The notes below the pieces were generated by a model. That model was not told the DNA's origin. It was given only the letters and a program-made list of their open reading frames with translations, and ran no database searches. Source: Deltaproteobacteria bacterium Ga0077550 (GTDB lineage Bacteria; Myxococcota_A; Polyangia; Nannocystales; Nannocystaceae). Taken from it: a stretch of DNA of 43,740 nt. Positions within the stretch are counted from its first letter, which is position 1. Every line of letters starts with the position of its first letter. Below are positions 18,880 to 28,169 of the stretch, piece by piece. Location: assembly GCA_001464385.1 (NCBI GenBank), contig LNFB01000107.1:1-43740 (forward strand), in the 5' to 3' direction. Made by a program: the position numbers and the translations under genes.

Positions 18880-19932
18880 GTGTCCGACGACGAAACACTC
18901 GCAGGACTGCTGCACGCGTTCGTCGAGGTCGAGCTCCGCGGAGCCCTGACCCTCGACGACGCCTACGCGTGCAAGGTCAAGTACCTGGGCAAGAAGGGGC
19001 TGCTGACCGAGCTGAGCCGGACGTTGGGTTCGCTCGCGCCGGAGCAACGCCGCGCCCGCGGTCAGGAAATCAACGAGGCGAAGGCCGCCGCGGAGCTCGC
19101 CTACGAGGCCCGCTGCGCCGCGCTGAAGGCCGAAGCGGAAGCTCGCGAGCTGGGCGTGTTCGAGGATCTGACGTGGATCCCTCCGACGCCGCCCGGCACG
19201 CTGCACCCCGTGACGCGCACGCGTCGGGCCCTCGAGCGCGTGTTCGCATCGATGGGCTTCGACGTCGTCGACGGTCCGCACGTCGAGTGGGCCCGCTACA
19301 ACTTCGATGATCTGAACATCGGGCCGGATCACCCCGCGCGCGACATGGCCGACACGTTCTTCGTGTCGCCGCCCGCCGGATCGCGGTGGTCGCCAGGCGA
19401 TCTCGTCCTTCGCACGCACACGTCGCCGGTGCAGGTCCGCACGATGCTCACGCGTCGTCCGCCGATCCGCATCGTCGCCCTCGGCACCGTTTTCCGCCGC
19501 GACGACGACGCGACGCACAGCCCGATGTTCCACCAGATCGAGGGCCTCTGCGTCGACGAGCGGGTGAGCATGGCCGACCTGCGCGCCACGCTGTACCGCT
19601 TCGTCAGCGCGTTCTTCGAGCGACCGCTCGAGGTCCGCTTCCGTCCGTCGTTCTTCCCGTTCGTCGAGCCCGGCGCCGAGTTCGACATGCAGTGCCCGTT
19701 CTGCGGCGGCAAGGGCTGCAGCGTGTGCAAGGGCAGCGGCTGGATCGAGCTCGGCGGCGCCGGCATGGTCCACCCCGCGGTGTTCGAGGCGTGCGGCATC
19801 GATCCCGAGCGCTACACCGGCTGGGCCTTCGGCTTCGGCATCGATCGCATGGCGATGCTCATGCATCAGATCCACGACCTGCGCCTGCTGTTCGAGGGCG
19901 ACGTCCGTTTCCTGGAGCAGTTCCCATGTTGA
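18880..19932 (+). CDS. pheS: Phenylalanyl-tRNA synthetase alpha subunit
   Basis: 350 residues; catalytic subunit of the alpha2-beta2 class II synthetase that charges tRNA-Phe. It has an N-terminal coiled-coil arm (~1-90), motif 1 region HPVTRTRRALERVFASMGF, motif 2 GTVFRRDDDATHSPMFHQIEG and motif 3 GWAFGFGIDRMAML. A cysteine cluster CPFCGGKGCSVCKGSGW lies before the motif 3 region, as in many bacterial PheS proteins. The GTG at 18880 is supported by AAGG eight bases upstream. Its TGA overlaps pheT by seven bases. Confidence 0.96.
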   Translation: MSDDETLAGLLHAFVEVELRGALTLDDAYACKVKYLGKKGLLTELSRTLGSLAPEQRRARGQEINEAKAAAELAYEARCAALKAEAEARELGVFEDLTWIPPTPPGTLHPVTRTRRALERVFASMGFDVVDGPHVEWARYNFDDLNIGPDHPARDMADTFFVSPPAGSRWSPGDLVLRTHTSPVQVRTMLTRRPPIRIVALGTVFRRDDDATHSPMFHQIEGLCVDERVSMADLRATLYRFVSAFFERPLEVRFRPSFFPFVEPGAEFDMQCPFCGGKGCSVCKGSGWIELGGAGMVHPAVFEACGIDPERYTGWAFGFGIDRMAMLMHQIHDLRLLFEGDVRFLEQFPC

Positions 19933-22439
19933 TCTCACGGGTCTGGCTCGCCGAGCTGCTCGGCGACGCCGTCGATCTCGCGCCGCTGTCCGACGGTGAT
20001 CTCACCGCGGCGCTCACCGGCCTCGGGCTCGAGGTCGAGGGCGTCACGCGGACCGGCGCGGGGCTCGAGACCGTGGTCGTCGGCGAGATCGTGGGCGTGC
20101 GCCCGCACCCGGATGCGGATCGACTGCGCGTGGTCGACCTGTTCGACGGCGACGCGGTGCGGCAGGTGGTCTGCGGCGCGCCGAACGTGCCCGCGCCCGG
20201 CGGTCGGGTGTTGTTCGCCCGACCGGGCACCGCGCTGCCGGGCGGCATGGTGATCGGCGCACGGGCGGTCCGCGGCGTCGACAGCGTCGGCATGATCTGC
20301 TCGGAGACCGAGCTCGACATCGGACCCGACAGCAGCGGCATCGTCGTGCTCGCCGATCCGATCGCCCCGGGCACGCCGCTGCCCGACGCGATCGTCGGCG
20401 TCGTCGACACGATCATCGAGCTGTCGGTGACGCCCAACCGTCCCGACGCCCTCGGGCACGTCGGCGTCGCGCGCGACCTCGCGGTGAAGCTCGGATCGCT
20501 GTGGCGGCCGAGTCCCGTGGCGCTGCCCGAGGTCCCGGACGATCCGGGGATCGTCCGCATCGAGGCCGCCGACGCGTGCGGTCGCTACTTCGGGATCACC
20601 TTCGACGGGGCGAGCATCGGTCCGTCGCCGCTGGCGGCCCGCGTGCGGCTGCATCGACTCGGGCTGCGGCCGCTGTCGAACGCCGTCGACGTCACCAACC
20701 TCGTGCTGATGCAGTGGGGCCAACCGCTGCACGTCTTCGATCGCGCGGAGCTCGGCGAGGGCCGCGTGGTCGTCCGTCGCGCCCGCGACGGGGAGTCGCT
20801 GCGCACCCTCGACGCCCGCGATCTGTCGCTGGCCGCCGAGGACCTGGTGATCGCCGATGCGTCGCGGCCGATGGCGCTCGCCGGGATCATGGGCGGCGAC
20901 CACTCGGGCGTCGCGTCGACCTCGACGACGCTGCTCCTCGAGGCGGCGTGGTTCCACCCGGCTGGCATCCGCCGCAGCGCGCGGCGCCACGGGATGTCCA
21001 CCGACAGCAGCCATCGCTTCGAGCGCGGCGTCGATCACGGAGACGGCCTGCAGGGCGCGTGCGCCGAGGCGGCCGCGCTGCTGCAGCGCTGGTGCGGCGC
21101 GCGACCGATCGCGATGCACGTCGCCCAAGGCGATCGCCCGGGCCCGGTGACGATCGCGTTCCGGCCCGCGCGTTGCAGCATGCTCCTCGGCATGGACGTG
21201 CCGCGCCCCGACGTCGAGCGGATCTTCCGCGGCATCGGGGTCGAGGCCGACGCGTCGGATCCCGCGTCCTGGCGGTGCGTGGCGCCGAGCCACCGACCGG
21301 AGCTCGAGCGCGAGGTCGATCTCATCGACGAGGTCGTGCGTCACCACGGCCTCGATCGCCTCCCGATGCAGGCCTCACCGCCGACCGCCGAGGCCGCCGG
21401 GTCGCCGCCCGAGGTCCGCATGCGCCAGCGCGTCACCGCGGCGATCGTCGACGCGCTGCGCGAGCAGGGCCTGCACGAGGTGGTCTCGCTGGCGTTCGCG
21501 CGACCCGCCTCGGTGGCCGCGACGGGCGACGATCCCGACTCGCCCGGCGTCGTCCGCCTCGCCAACCCGATGCGCGGCGAGGCGAGCCTGCTGCGCACGC
21601 ACCTGCTGCCGGGCCTGCTCGACGCGCTGGCCCTGAACGTCGCGCGGCACCACCGGCCGGTCACGCTGTTCGAGTGCGGCCGCGTCTATCGCAACGCGGC
21701 GCACGCCTCCGGGTCGGGGCCGACCGCCGAGATCGACGCGGCGCTTCCCGACGAGCCCACGCGCGCCGCCGTCCTGTGCGGTGCACTGCCCGCCGGAGAT
21801 CCGGATCGCGCCGCGATCGATCCGCGTCGGGTCGGCGCTGCGCTCCTGCACGCGCTCGCGCGTGTCGGCGCGCGCGCGACGATCCGCGTGGCCGCCTCGC
21901 CGATGGCGTGGCTGCACCCGGGCGCCCAGGCCGAGGTCGTGCTCGACTCCGGGGTGGTGGTCGGGCGCTTCGGTCGCGTGCACCCGCAGCAGCTCGTCGC
22001 GTGGGATCTGCCGCGCGGGGTCGAGGCGGCATACGGCGAGCTGTTGCTCGAGCACGTCCCCGATCTCCGCGTGCCGCAGTTCGCCGCGGTGCCGCGCTTC
22101 CCCGGCAGCAGCCGCGACCTCTCGCTCGACGCCGCGATCGCGCTGCCGGTCGAGCGCATCGTCTCGGCGCTGATCGGCGCCGAGACGGCGACGATCACCT
22201 CCGGCGAGGATCCGCCGCGGCTCGTGCCGGGCGAGCTCGGGCGCGGCGCGGTCGAGCTCGTCGAGGACTACCGCGCGCAGGGGATCGCCGAGGGGCGACG
22301 CGCGCTGCTGTTGCGCATGCACTACGGCTGCCGCACGCGCTCGGTCACGGACACCGAGGTCCAACAGACGCACGAGGCGATCGTCGAGGCCGCCATCGTG
22401 CAGCTGCGTGCCCAAGACGGCCACCTCCGCCGCCGCTGA
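19926..22439 (+). CDS. pheT: Phenylalanyl-tRNA synthetase beta subunit
   Basis: 837 residues, slightly longer than the usual ~800. It has an N-terminal OB-fold tRNA-binding domain (~40-150, [23 protein letters not shown]), the B3/4 editing region, the B5 domain, a catalytic-like core, and a C-terminal ferredoxin-fold anticodon-binding domain ([20 protein letters not shown]). It partners PheS; the editing domain clears Tyr-tRNA-Phe. ATG at 19926 overlaps the pheS end, so the two are translationally coupled. Confidence 0.96.
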   Translation: MLISRVWLAELLGDAVDLAPLSDGDLTAALTGLGLEVEGVTRTGAGLETVVVGEIVGVRPHPDADRLRVVDLFDGDAVRQVVCGAPNVPAPGGRVLFARPGTALPGGMVIGARAVRGVDSVGMICSETELDIGPDSSGIVVLADPIAPGTPLPDAIVGVVDTIIELSVTPNRPDALGHVGVARDLAVKLGSLWRPSPVALPEVPDDPGIVRIEAADACGRYFGITFDGASIGPSPLAARVRLHRLGLRPLSNAVDVTNLVLMQWGQPLHVFDRAELGEGRVVVRRARDGESLRTLDARDLSLAAEDLVIADASRPMALAGIMGGDHSGVASTSTTLLLEAAWFHPAGIRRSARRHGMSTDSSHRFERGVDHGDGLQGACAEAAALLQRWCGARPIAMHVAQGDRPGPVTIAFRPARCSMLLGMDVPRPDVERIFRGIGVEADASDPASWRCVAPSHRPELEREVDLIDEVVRHHGLDRLPMQASPPTAEAAGSPPEVRMRQRVTAAIVDALREQGLHEVVSLAFARPASVAATGDDPDSPGVVRLANPMRGEASLLRTHLLPGLLDALALNVARHHRPVTLFECGRVYRNAAHASGSGPTAEIDAALPDEPTRAAVLCGALPAGDPDRAAIDPRRVGAALLHALARVGARATIRVAASPMAWLHPGAQAEVVLDSGVVVGRFGRVHPQQLVAWDLPRGVEAAYGELLLEHVPDLRVPQFAAVPRFPGSSRDLSLDAAIALPVERIVSALIGAETATITSGEDPPRLVPGELGRGAVELVEDYRAQGIAEGRRALLLRMHYGCRTRSVTDTEVQQTHEAIVEAAIVQLRAQDGHLRRR

Positions 22440-22452
22440 CGCCGAGCGCATC

Positions 22453-22490
22453 GCCCCGGCGGCGGCCTCCTCGAGAGGGCAGGCCGGGGC
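22453..22490 (+). terminator. Hairpin between pheT and ihfA
   Basis: GCCCCGGC (22453-22460) pairs with GCCGGGGC (22483-22490), and a second stem GCCTC/GAGGGC forms inside with one bulge. There is no T-run. It could be a partial terminator or a processing site separating pheST from ihfA expression. Confidence 0.35.
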
Positions 22491-22528
22491 CTTGCGCGTC
22501 GAGCGGGGATCGGCAACGATGCCAAGCC

Positions 22529-22810
22529 ATGACGAAGGCCGACATCATCGATCGGGTCTGCGAAGTCGTCGGTGGGTTCTCCAAGAAGGAAGCCGCCGAT
22601 CTCGTCGAGAAGATCTTCGACGTGATGAAGTCGACGCTCGAGAACGGCGAGAAGATCAAGATCTCCGGGTTCGGCAACTTCCTCGTCCGCGAGAAGCAGC
22701 CGCGACCCGGCCGCAACCCGCAGACGGGCACCGAGATCACCATCGATGCGCGCAAGGTCCTGACCTTCAAGCCGTCGCCCGTGCTCAAGCAGGCGCTGAA
22801 CCAGCCCTGA
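22529..22810 (+). CDS. ihfA: Integration host factor alpha-type DNA-bending protein
   Basis: 93 residues of the HU/IHF family. KADIIDRV...[36 protein letters not shown] and the DNA-intercalating arm RPGRNPQTG are diagnostic. The match in KISGFGNF and the RPGRNP loop, plus its place after pheST as in Gammaproteobacteria, favour the IHF alpha subunit over HU. IHF sharply bends DNA and commonly assists sigma-54 activators such as the one in this window. The start is the ATG just before TKADII; no strong ribosome-binding site is visible. Confidence 0.94.
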   Translation: MTKADIIDRVCEVVGGFSKKEAADLVEKIFDVMKSTLENGEKIKISGFGNFLVREKQPRPGRNPQTGTEITIDARKVLTFKPSPVLKQALNQP

Positions 22811-22835
22811 GCCAGTCGAACCGCCCTGAGCCAGT
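22804..22835 (+). repeat. 13-bp direct repeat at the ihfA-merR junction
   Basis: GCCCTGAGCCAGT occurs at 22804-22816 and 22823-22835. The first copy contains the ihfA TGA stop and the second lies directly before the merR start. It may be a local duplication. No binding role can be deduced. Confidence 0.5.
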
Positions 22836-22839
22836 GGAC

Positions 22840-23391
22840 ATGACCGCGGAGACGACCAAGAAGGTCCGGGCCCGGGCCGCGACGCCGCGCGCGTCCGCAG
22901 AGCCGGACGACGCCGACCTCGGCTCGGACAAGCTCTACTTCAAGATCGGCGAGGTCGCGGAGATCGTCGGCGTGCCCGCGTACGTGCTGCGCTACTGGGA
23001 GAGCGAGTTCAAGGCCATCCGGCCGCAGAAGTCGCGGACCCAGCAGCGGGTCTATCGGCGGCGCGACGTCGTCACGCTGCTCCGGATCAAGCATCTGCTC
23101 TACGAGAAGAAGTTCACCATCGCGGGGGCGCGCGCCGAGCTCAAGGAGCCGGCGACCCGCGAGCAGCGGGCCAAGCCGACGGGGGCCTACCTCGCGCGGC
23201 AGTCGGCGCGTCGCGTCCGCGAGATGCTCGACGAGCTCCGGACGTTCGTGGAGGCCGAGCAGCCCCAGGCACGCATCGCCGCGGACCCGAGCATGTTCGT
23301 CCGCCGCGCCGGGGGCGCTCGGGCCCTGCTGCCCGAGGACGACGAGGCTGCCCCGACGCCCGGCTCGACGGTCCGCGGCGACGTCCGCTAG
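22840..23391 (+). CDS. MerR-family transcriptional regulator
   Basis: 183 residues. After a ~28-residue charged lead comes the MerR winged-helix domain ([26 protein letters not shown]...[32 protein letters not shown]). A helical effector region follows and no metal-binding cysteines are present. This type (short, no ligand Cys, next to ihfA) is widespread in Myxococcota and Deltaproteobacteria and its target is generally unknown. ATG at 22840 is preferred; a GTG two codons upstream is possible. Confidence 0.93.
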   Translation: MTAETTKKVRARAATPRASAEPDDADLGSDKLYFKIGEVAEIVGVPAYVLRYWESEFKAIRPQKSRTQQRVYRRRDVVTLLRIKHLLYEKKFTIAGARAELKEPATREQRAKPTGAYLARQSARRVREMLDELRTFVEAEQPQARIAADPSMFVRRAGGARALLPEDDEAAPTPGSTVRGDVR

Positions 23392-23420
23392 CCCGTCTGC
23401 GGCCGACCGCCACGGGACGC

Positions 23421-23449
23421 TTGTGCGATCGGAGCGGGCCGGGTATAAG
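23421..23449 (+). promoter_or_regulatory. Sigma-70-type promoter for tRNA-Pro
   Basis: TTGTGC (23421-23426) and TATAAG (23444-23449) are spaced by exactly 17 bases. The predicted start near 23456 is 8 bases before the tRNA. This is the best promoter in the window by eye. Confidence 0.7.
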
Positions 23450-23461
23450 CCCGACCGCCGT

Positions 23462-23537
<76 letters not shown>

Positions 23538-23601
23538 CGAAACGGATCCGCGGCCCTGGGAGACTCCAGGGCCGCGGTCCGCGGGGGCTCGAGGGTTTGC
23601 C

Positions 23602-24393
23602 GTGACGCGACCGCTCATCCTGGTGACCAACGACGACGGCGTGTTGGCGCCCAGCCTCGCGTCCCTGGTCGGGGCGCTCGAGGGACTCGGCGAGATCGTC
23701 GTCTGCGCGCCCGAGACCGAGCGCAGCGGGTCGGCCCACGCGATCTCGTTCCACACCCACCTGCGGGCCCACGCGATCCGGCCGGGCTGGTGGAGCCTGT
23801 CCGGCACGCCGGTCGACTGCGTCTACTTCGCGATGATGCACTTGTGCCCGCGGCCGCCGGCGCTGGTCTGCTCGGGGATCAACGTCGGCTACAACCTCGG
23901 CTCGGACGTGCTGTACTCCGGCACCGTCGGCGCTGCGGCCGAGGCCCACCTACGGGGGGTCAATGCGCTGGCCGTGTCCGCCGAGCGAGGGGAGCACGGC
24001 GCGGCGTGGGCGGTGCCGATCGTGCGCCGCATCGCGGCCGAGCTCATCGGCCGTGCGCCGCACGTGCTGCTCAACCTCAACGTGCCGCCGCCGGCGGGCT
24101 CCGATCACGCGCAGGCGCCGAGCCCCGAGCAGCTCGCCGCGCCGCGGCCGATCACCGTGACGCGCCTCGGCGTCCGGCGCTATCGCGACGGCGTGGAGCC
24201 GCGCACCGATCCCATGGGCCGCGCCTACTACTGGATCGGCGGCCCACCCGAGCCCGGCTCGTCGGACCTCGACCACGACACCGGCGCGGTGGCAGCATCG
24301 CAGGTCTCGCTGACGCCGCTGCAGCTCGACCTCACGGCCCACGACCTCGACCCGACCCACAGCCTCGTCGCGGCGCTTCGGTCCGACGACTGA
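23602..24393 (+). CDS. surE: 5'/3'-nucleotidase SurE
   Basis: 263 residues. The metal-binding start LILVTNDDGVLAPSL, then APETERSGSAHAIS, SGTPVDCV and CSGINVGYNLGSDVLYSGTVGAAAEA hold all SurE signature residues (Asp-Asp pair, Ser, Asn). The enzyme dephosphorylates nucleoside monophosphates and sometimes short polyphosphate. The start is the GTG at 23602, immediately before the conserved beta strand. The stop lies 18 bases before apt, so the two nucleotide-metabolism genes are probably co-transcribed. Confidence 0.95.
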   Translation: MTRPLILVTNDDGVLAPSLASLVGALEGLGEIVVCAPETERSGSAHAISFHTHLRAHAIRPGWWSLSGTPVDCVYFAMMHLCPRPPALVCSGINVGYNLGSDVLYSGTVGAAAEAHLRGVNALAVSAERGEHGAAWAVPIVRRIAAELIGRAPHVLLNLNVPPPAGSDHAQAPSPEQLAAPRPITVTRLGVRRYRDGVEPRTDPMGRAYYWIGGPPEPGSSDLDHDTGAVAASQVSLTPLQLDLTAHDLDPTHSLVAALRSDD

Positions 24394-24411
24394 ACCCACA
24401 AGGACGCGCCC

Positions 24412-24975
24412 ATGCCCGCTGCCCTCGATGCCGACACCCGTGAACGACTCCGCGCGGGCGTGCGCGCCCGCATCCGCGACGTGCCGGACTTCCCCAAGCC
24501 GGGGATCCTGTTCCGCGACATCACCCCGGTGCTCGCCGACGCCGAGACGCTGGCGGGCGCGCTCGACCTCCACATCGATCGCATCGCCGACCTCGTGGGC
24601 CATGTCGACACCGTGGTCGGCATCGAGTCCCGCGGGTTCCTGTTCGGCATGGCGGTCGCCGCCCGCATCGGGGCCGGCTTCGTGGTCGTGCGCAAGCCGG
24701 GCAAGCTGCCGGCGAAGGTGGTCGAGGCGACGTACGAGCTCGAGTACGGGACCGATCGCCTGCAGATCCACGCCGATGCGATCCGGCCCGGCGAGCGCGT
24801 GATCATCGTCGACGATCTGCTCGCCACGGGCGGGACCGCGTCGGCCGCCCGCGATCTGGTCGGCAAGCTCGGGGGCGACGTCGTCGCGGCGCTGTTCCTC
24901 ATCGAGCTCGGGTTCCTCGGCGGACGCAAGCGGCTCGGCGCCCTGCGGGTCGAGGCCGTGCTCGGCTACGACTGA
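24412..24975 (+). CDS. apt: Adenine phosphoribosyltransferase
   Basis: 187 residues. The PRPP-binding loop VIIVDDLLATGGTA (130-143), the FPKPGILFRDITPVL N-terminal motif, IESRGFLFG and VRKPGKLPAKV match Apt closely. It converts adenine and PRPP to AMP in purine salvage, next to the nucleotidase surE. There is a ribosome-binding-like AAGGA before the ATG at 24412. It converges on the ABC ATPase gene with a perfect hairpin between the stops. Confidence 0.96.
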   Translation: MPAALDADTRERLRAGVRARIRDVPDFPKPGILFRDITPVLADAETLAGALDLHIDRIADLVGHVDTVVGIESRGFLFGMAVAARIGAGFVVVRKPGKLPAKVVEATYELEYGTDRLQIHADAIRPGERVIIVDDLLATGGTASAARDLVGKLGGDVVAALFLIELGFLGGRKRLGALRVEAVLGYD

Positions 24976-24994
24976 AGGGACGGGCTGTCCCTTC
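24974..24994. terminator. Bidirectional terminator between apt and the ABC ATPase gene
   Basis: GAAGGGAC (24974-24981) pairs perfectly with GTCCCTTC (24987-24994) around a GGGCT loop. The stem ends in A-T pairs on the outside, so each strand has a short T run, and it lies between two convergent stops. Confidence 0.7.
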
Positions 24995-24998
24995 CGGT

Positions 24999-25631
24999 TC
25001 ACGTCGGCGACAGGGTCCGCACGTCGACGACGCGCGGGCCCAGCGACGCGAGTTCGCCGAGCTCGTGATCGTGGGCGGCGATGAGCGCCCCGGCGCCCGC
25101 GCGGAGATCCGCGCCGAGGCGCTCCAGCATCGCGCGGCGGCCGTCGACGTCGACGCCGGCGAAGGGCTCGTCCAGCACGAACAGCCGCGGCGTCCCGACG
25201 CACAGCCCGAGGAACGCGAGCCGGCGGCGCAGGCCGACGCTGTACGTCGTCGCGAGCTGATCCAGGACCTCGTCGAGCTGGGGGTCCCCGGTGCCGCCCG
25301 GCGCCGGGGCGCCGAAGACGTCGGCGCAGAAGGCCAGCCACTCGCGTCCGGTGATCCCGGGCGGGACCTCGACCTCCTGGGCCAGGGCCCGCAGGGCGCG
25401 GCGCGCCTCCATCGGGGCGGCGCGCAGGTCGGACCCTGCGATCGCGATCGTGCCCTCGTCGGGGACGATCTGGCCGCACACGCAGCCGAGCAGGGTCGAC
25501 TTGCCGGTGCCGTTGGGCCCGCGCAGCACCACGAGCTCGCCGGGCCCGACCTCGAGGTCGACGCCCGCGAGGATCACCCGGGCGGCGTAGCGCTTCTGCA
25601 CGCCGCGGACCTGCAGGGGGAGCGCGGTCAC
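24999..25631 (-). CDS. ABC transporter ATP-binding protein
   Basis: 210 residues. Walker A GPNGTGKST, Walker B RLFVLDEPFAG, and an H-loop in IAAHDHEL. The signature motif is degenerate: TYSVGLRRR where LSGGQ is usual, although the Ser and Gly are kept. The small size and a partner gene encoding one multi-span protein suggest an export-type transporter of the CcmA / ABC-2 class; substrate unknown. The GTG at 25631 overlaps the permease stop as GTGA, so the pair is coupled. Confidence 0.9.
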   Translation of the reverse strand: MTALPLQVRGVQKRYAARVILAGVDLEVGPGELVVLRGPNGTGKSTLLGCVCGQIVPDEGTIAIAGSDLRAAPMEARRALRALAQEVEVPPGITGREWLAFCADVFGAPAPGGTGDPQLDEVLDQLATTYSVGLRRRLAFLGLCVGTPRLFVLDEPFAGVDVDGRRAMLERLGADLRAGAGALIAAHDHELGELASLGPRVVDVRTLSPT

Positions 25632-26767
25632 GGGCCGCCTCCGATCCGCGCGAGCACGGGCGCGACGGCCAGGGCGACGGGCGCGAGCAGGCACGCCCAG
25701 GCCCGCGATCGGGCGTCGCGCAGGGGGAGGGGACCCAGCAGCCGGCGCTGATCCGCCGCGTGGCGGGTGAGCGCGCTGGCGGGGACGAGCCACAGCGCCA
25801 CGAGGCCGACGAGGATACCGAGCTCCGCGAGGCCCGGCGCCTGCGCCCGCGCGGCGAGGAACGCCGCGGCCCCGAGGAGCATCAGCAGCCGCAGCACCGG
25901 GACGGGCGTGAGGCGCTGGTGCTGCAGGACGAGCAGGCGCAGGGCCGGGTCGCGGAACAACGGCAGCCAGCGCGGGGCGGCCGCGGGCACGGGCGGACCG
26001 GCCAGGGTGCGCATCGCCTGGCGCAGCCAGGGCACGGCGTCGAACAGGCCGCCGGCGTAGATCCGCGGCGCCAGCACCCGGCCGACCAGGGCGAGCGCGA
26101 CCGCGGCGGCGCACACCTCGAGGTGGCCCGCCCGCAGCGCGCCGCCTTCGGCCCAGCGATCGATCGCGAGCTGGCCGGGCATCGCGAGGGCGGCCGCGAG
26201 CGCGAGGCCGGCCGCGGGGGCCCACAGGTGCACGACCGCCTCGGGCAGCGTCCAGCCGCCGCCGAGCGAGCGCTGCAGCTGACCGGCGAGGCTCTCCGCC
26301 GGGACGCGGCGCCCGAGCCACGCCGCCGCGGCCGCGGCGAGGGGCTCGACGAGGGCCGCCATCGCCACGAGCACGGCGAGGTCCGCGACGAGGATCGTGG
26401 ACGCGGCGACGCTGCGGCCCGACAGCCCGAACGCGAGCGCCGCCCAGGCGCCCTGCCACGCCAGGCCGAGCGCGTGGCGTCGGCCCGCGGCGGCGAAGCG
26501 CCGCGCCGGTGGGATCGGCAGGGGCAGCGTCGCGGCGAGCCCGTCGTCGTGCAGGTACCCCGCGGTGCGGGCGTGCAGCGTCACGAGCAGCACCGCGGGG
26601 CCCAGGGCGAAGGCTGCGCTGCGCTGCGCCGACTCCCCGAGGCCGGCCGCCGCGCCCAGGAGCGACGCGGCCACGCCCGCCGCCACGACGGGGAGCGCCC
26701 AGCTCGCGCGGGCGTCCTCCCAGGGACGCAGTGGCGACGCCGCTCGCACGCGCCCCACACATGCCAC
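25628..26767 (-). CDS. Multi-span membrane protein, probable ABC transporter permease
   Basis: 379 residues, dominated by Ala/Leu/Val-rich hydrophobic segments; about eight to ten membrane helices can be counted, with two or three basic loops. No sequence family is recognised, so the role is inferred from size, topology and the coupled ATPase gene. The start is uncertain: GTG at 26767 or another GTG a few codons later. Confidence 0.75.
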   Translation of the reverse strand: MACVGRVRAASPLRPWEDARASWALPVVAAGVAASLLGAAAGLGESAQRSAAFALGPAVLLVTLHARTAGYLHDDGLAATLPLPIPPARRFAAAGRRHALGLAWQGAWAALAFGLSGRSVAASTILVADLAVLVAMAALVEPLAAAAAAWLGRRVPAESLAGQLQRSLGGGWTLPEAVVHLWAPAAGLALAAALAMPGQLAIDRWAEGGALRAGHLEVCAAAVALALVGRVLAPRIYAGGLFDAVPWLRQAMRTLAGPPVPAAAPRWLPLFRDPALRLLVLQHQRLTPVPVLRLLMLLGAAAFLAARAQAPGLAELGILVGLVALWLVPASALTRHAADQRRLLGPLPLRDARSRAWACLLAPVALAVAPVLARIGGGP

Positions 26768-26891
26768 AGTCGCGCGCCGGGTTCGAGGGCCGCGTCGTCG
26801 CGGTCACCGACGACGGCGGAAACCCCAGCGTGCGCCACGGCTTGGGGGGCACCCATTCGCGTATCGCATGATCTCGACTGGCGATCTGGTT

Positions 26892-26922
26892 CGCGCGCGC
26901 GTCGAGCCTCGACGCGTGCGCG
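26892..26922. repeat. 31-bp near-perfect inverted repeat upstream of the LysM/M74 gene
   Basis: The arms on each side of position 26907 pair over 15 positions with a single G-T wobble (left arm ends GTCGAG, right arm begins CTCGAC). It lies 60 bases before the ATG at 26982 in the divergent region 26768-26981. It could be an operator or a leader hairpin; no other feature stands out there. Confidence 0.55.
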
Positions 26923-26981
26923 CTGCGGCTCGCCTCCGAAAACTTGCGCCGACGAGATCACCCGACCACAGTGCGAGCGTC

Positions 26982-28160
26982 ATGCGTGCCTTCCTCCTGG
27001 CCCAATGGCTGAGCATCGCGGGGCCCGCGTCCGCGGCCCACGACGTCGCGGCGGGCGAGAGCCTCTGGAGCATCGCCCGGGCACACGGCTGCACCGTCGG
27101 GGAGCTGCGCGCGGCGAACCCCGCCCTCGTCGAGCCGCTGCAGGCCGGGGCGCGGCTGAGCCTCCCCACGCCGCCGCGCGCCAAGGTGAAGCGCGCCGTC
27201 GAGCCCAGGGCAAAGCCCATCGGGCCGACGACCATGACGCCGTCGGCGACCCCGGCAGCGAGACCCACGCGACCGCGGCCCCGCGCGTCGACGCCAGGCC
27301 CGCTCGTCCACGAGGTCGCGCGCGGCGAGACGCTGTCGTCGATCGCCAAGCGCCACGGCACCACCGTCGGCGCCTTGAAGGCGCTCAACCACCTCCGCAG
27401 CACGACGATCGTGATCGGCCAGCGGCTCGCCCTCGCGGAGCCGACGCCGCAGGAGTTGCCCCCGGTCGACGTGGAATCCGAGGCGCGCACCGAGGATCTG
27501 CCGCCGCCCCCGAGCGCGCGCTTCGACCTGCCGCCGCCGCCGTCGGATCGGAGCGTCCGACGGGGCACCACCGCCTCGACCTCGGCGCCCGCGACCCTCG
27601 TCGGCGCCGTGCAGCTCCCCCGGGATCGCGCCTACTACCTGCGCCATCCGAAGCGCGCGTGGGGCCTGCCGCACGTGGTCGAGTCGACGCGCGCCGCGGT
27701 CATCGCGGTGAAGAAGAAGCACCCCGGCGTGCACCGCCTCGCGATCGGCGACCTGTCGGCGCAGCGCGGCGGTCGGCTCTCGGGGCACAAGTCGCACCGC
27801 AACGGCCGCGACGTCGACGTCGGGCTGTACTTCCGCCGCACGCCCGAGAGCTATCCGCAGCGCTTCGTCGGCGCCGACGCGGCGCCGCTCGATCTCCCGG
27901 CGACGTGGGCCCTCATCGAGGCGTTCTACGAGCAGTCGAAGCGCGCGGGCGGCCCGGTCCAGATCTTCCTCGACTACGGGGTCCAGGGCGAGATCCACGA
28001 CTGGGCCCGCAAGCACGGCGTGTCGAAGCGGGTGCTCCGCGAGGTCTTCCAGTACCCGCACGGTCGATGGGCCCGCCGCGGACTCGTCCGCCACGAGCCC
28101 GCCCACGATGATCACCTGCACGTGCGCTTCGGTGATCCGCCGCGCTCGCGTCGCGACTAG
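26982..28160 (+). CDS. Exported LysM-domain murein endopeptidase of the MepA / M74 type
   Basis: 392 residues. A signal peptide (LLAQWLSIAGPASAA) is followed by two LysM domains (~20-65, HDVAAGESLWSIARAHGCTVGELRAANP, and ~110-150, HEVARGETLSSIAKRHGTTVGALKALNH), a Pro-rich linker, and a C-terminal peptidase M74-like domain from ~210. Its motifs GHKSHRNGRDVDV and HDDHLHVRF carry the zinc-binding His and Asp residues of penicillin-insensitive murein endopeptidases. It should bind peptidoglycan through LysM and cut peptide cross-links in the periplasm. The start is the ATG at 26982, immediately before the signal peptide. Confidence 0.9.
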   Translation: MRAFLLAQWLSIAGPASAAHDVAAGESLWSIARAHGCTVGELRAANPALVEPLQAGARLSLPTPPRAKVKRAVEPRAKPIGPTTMTPSATPAARPTRPRPRASTPGPLVHEVARGETLSSIAKRHGTTVGALKALNHLRSTTIVIGQRLALAEPTPQELPPVDVESEARTEDLPPPPSARFDLPPPPSDRSVRRGTTASTSAPATLVGAVQLPRDRAYYLRHPKRAWGLPHVVESTRAAVIAVKKKHPGVHRLAIGDLSAQRGGRLSGHKSHRNGRDVDVGLYFRRTPESYPQRFVGADAAPLDLPATWALIEAFYEQSKRAGGPVQIFLDYGVQGEIHDWARKHGVSKRVLREVFQYPHGRWARRGLVRHEPAHDDHLHVRFGDPPRSRRD

Positions 28161-28169
28161 CCCAGGGGA

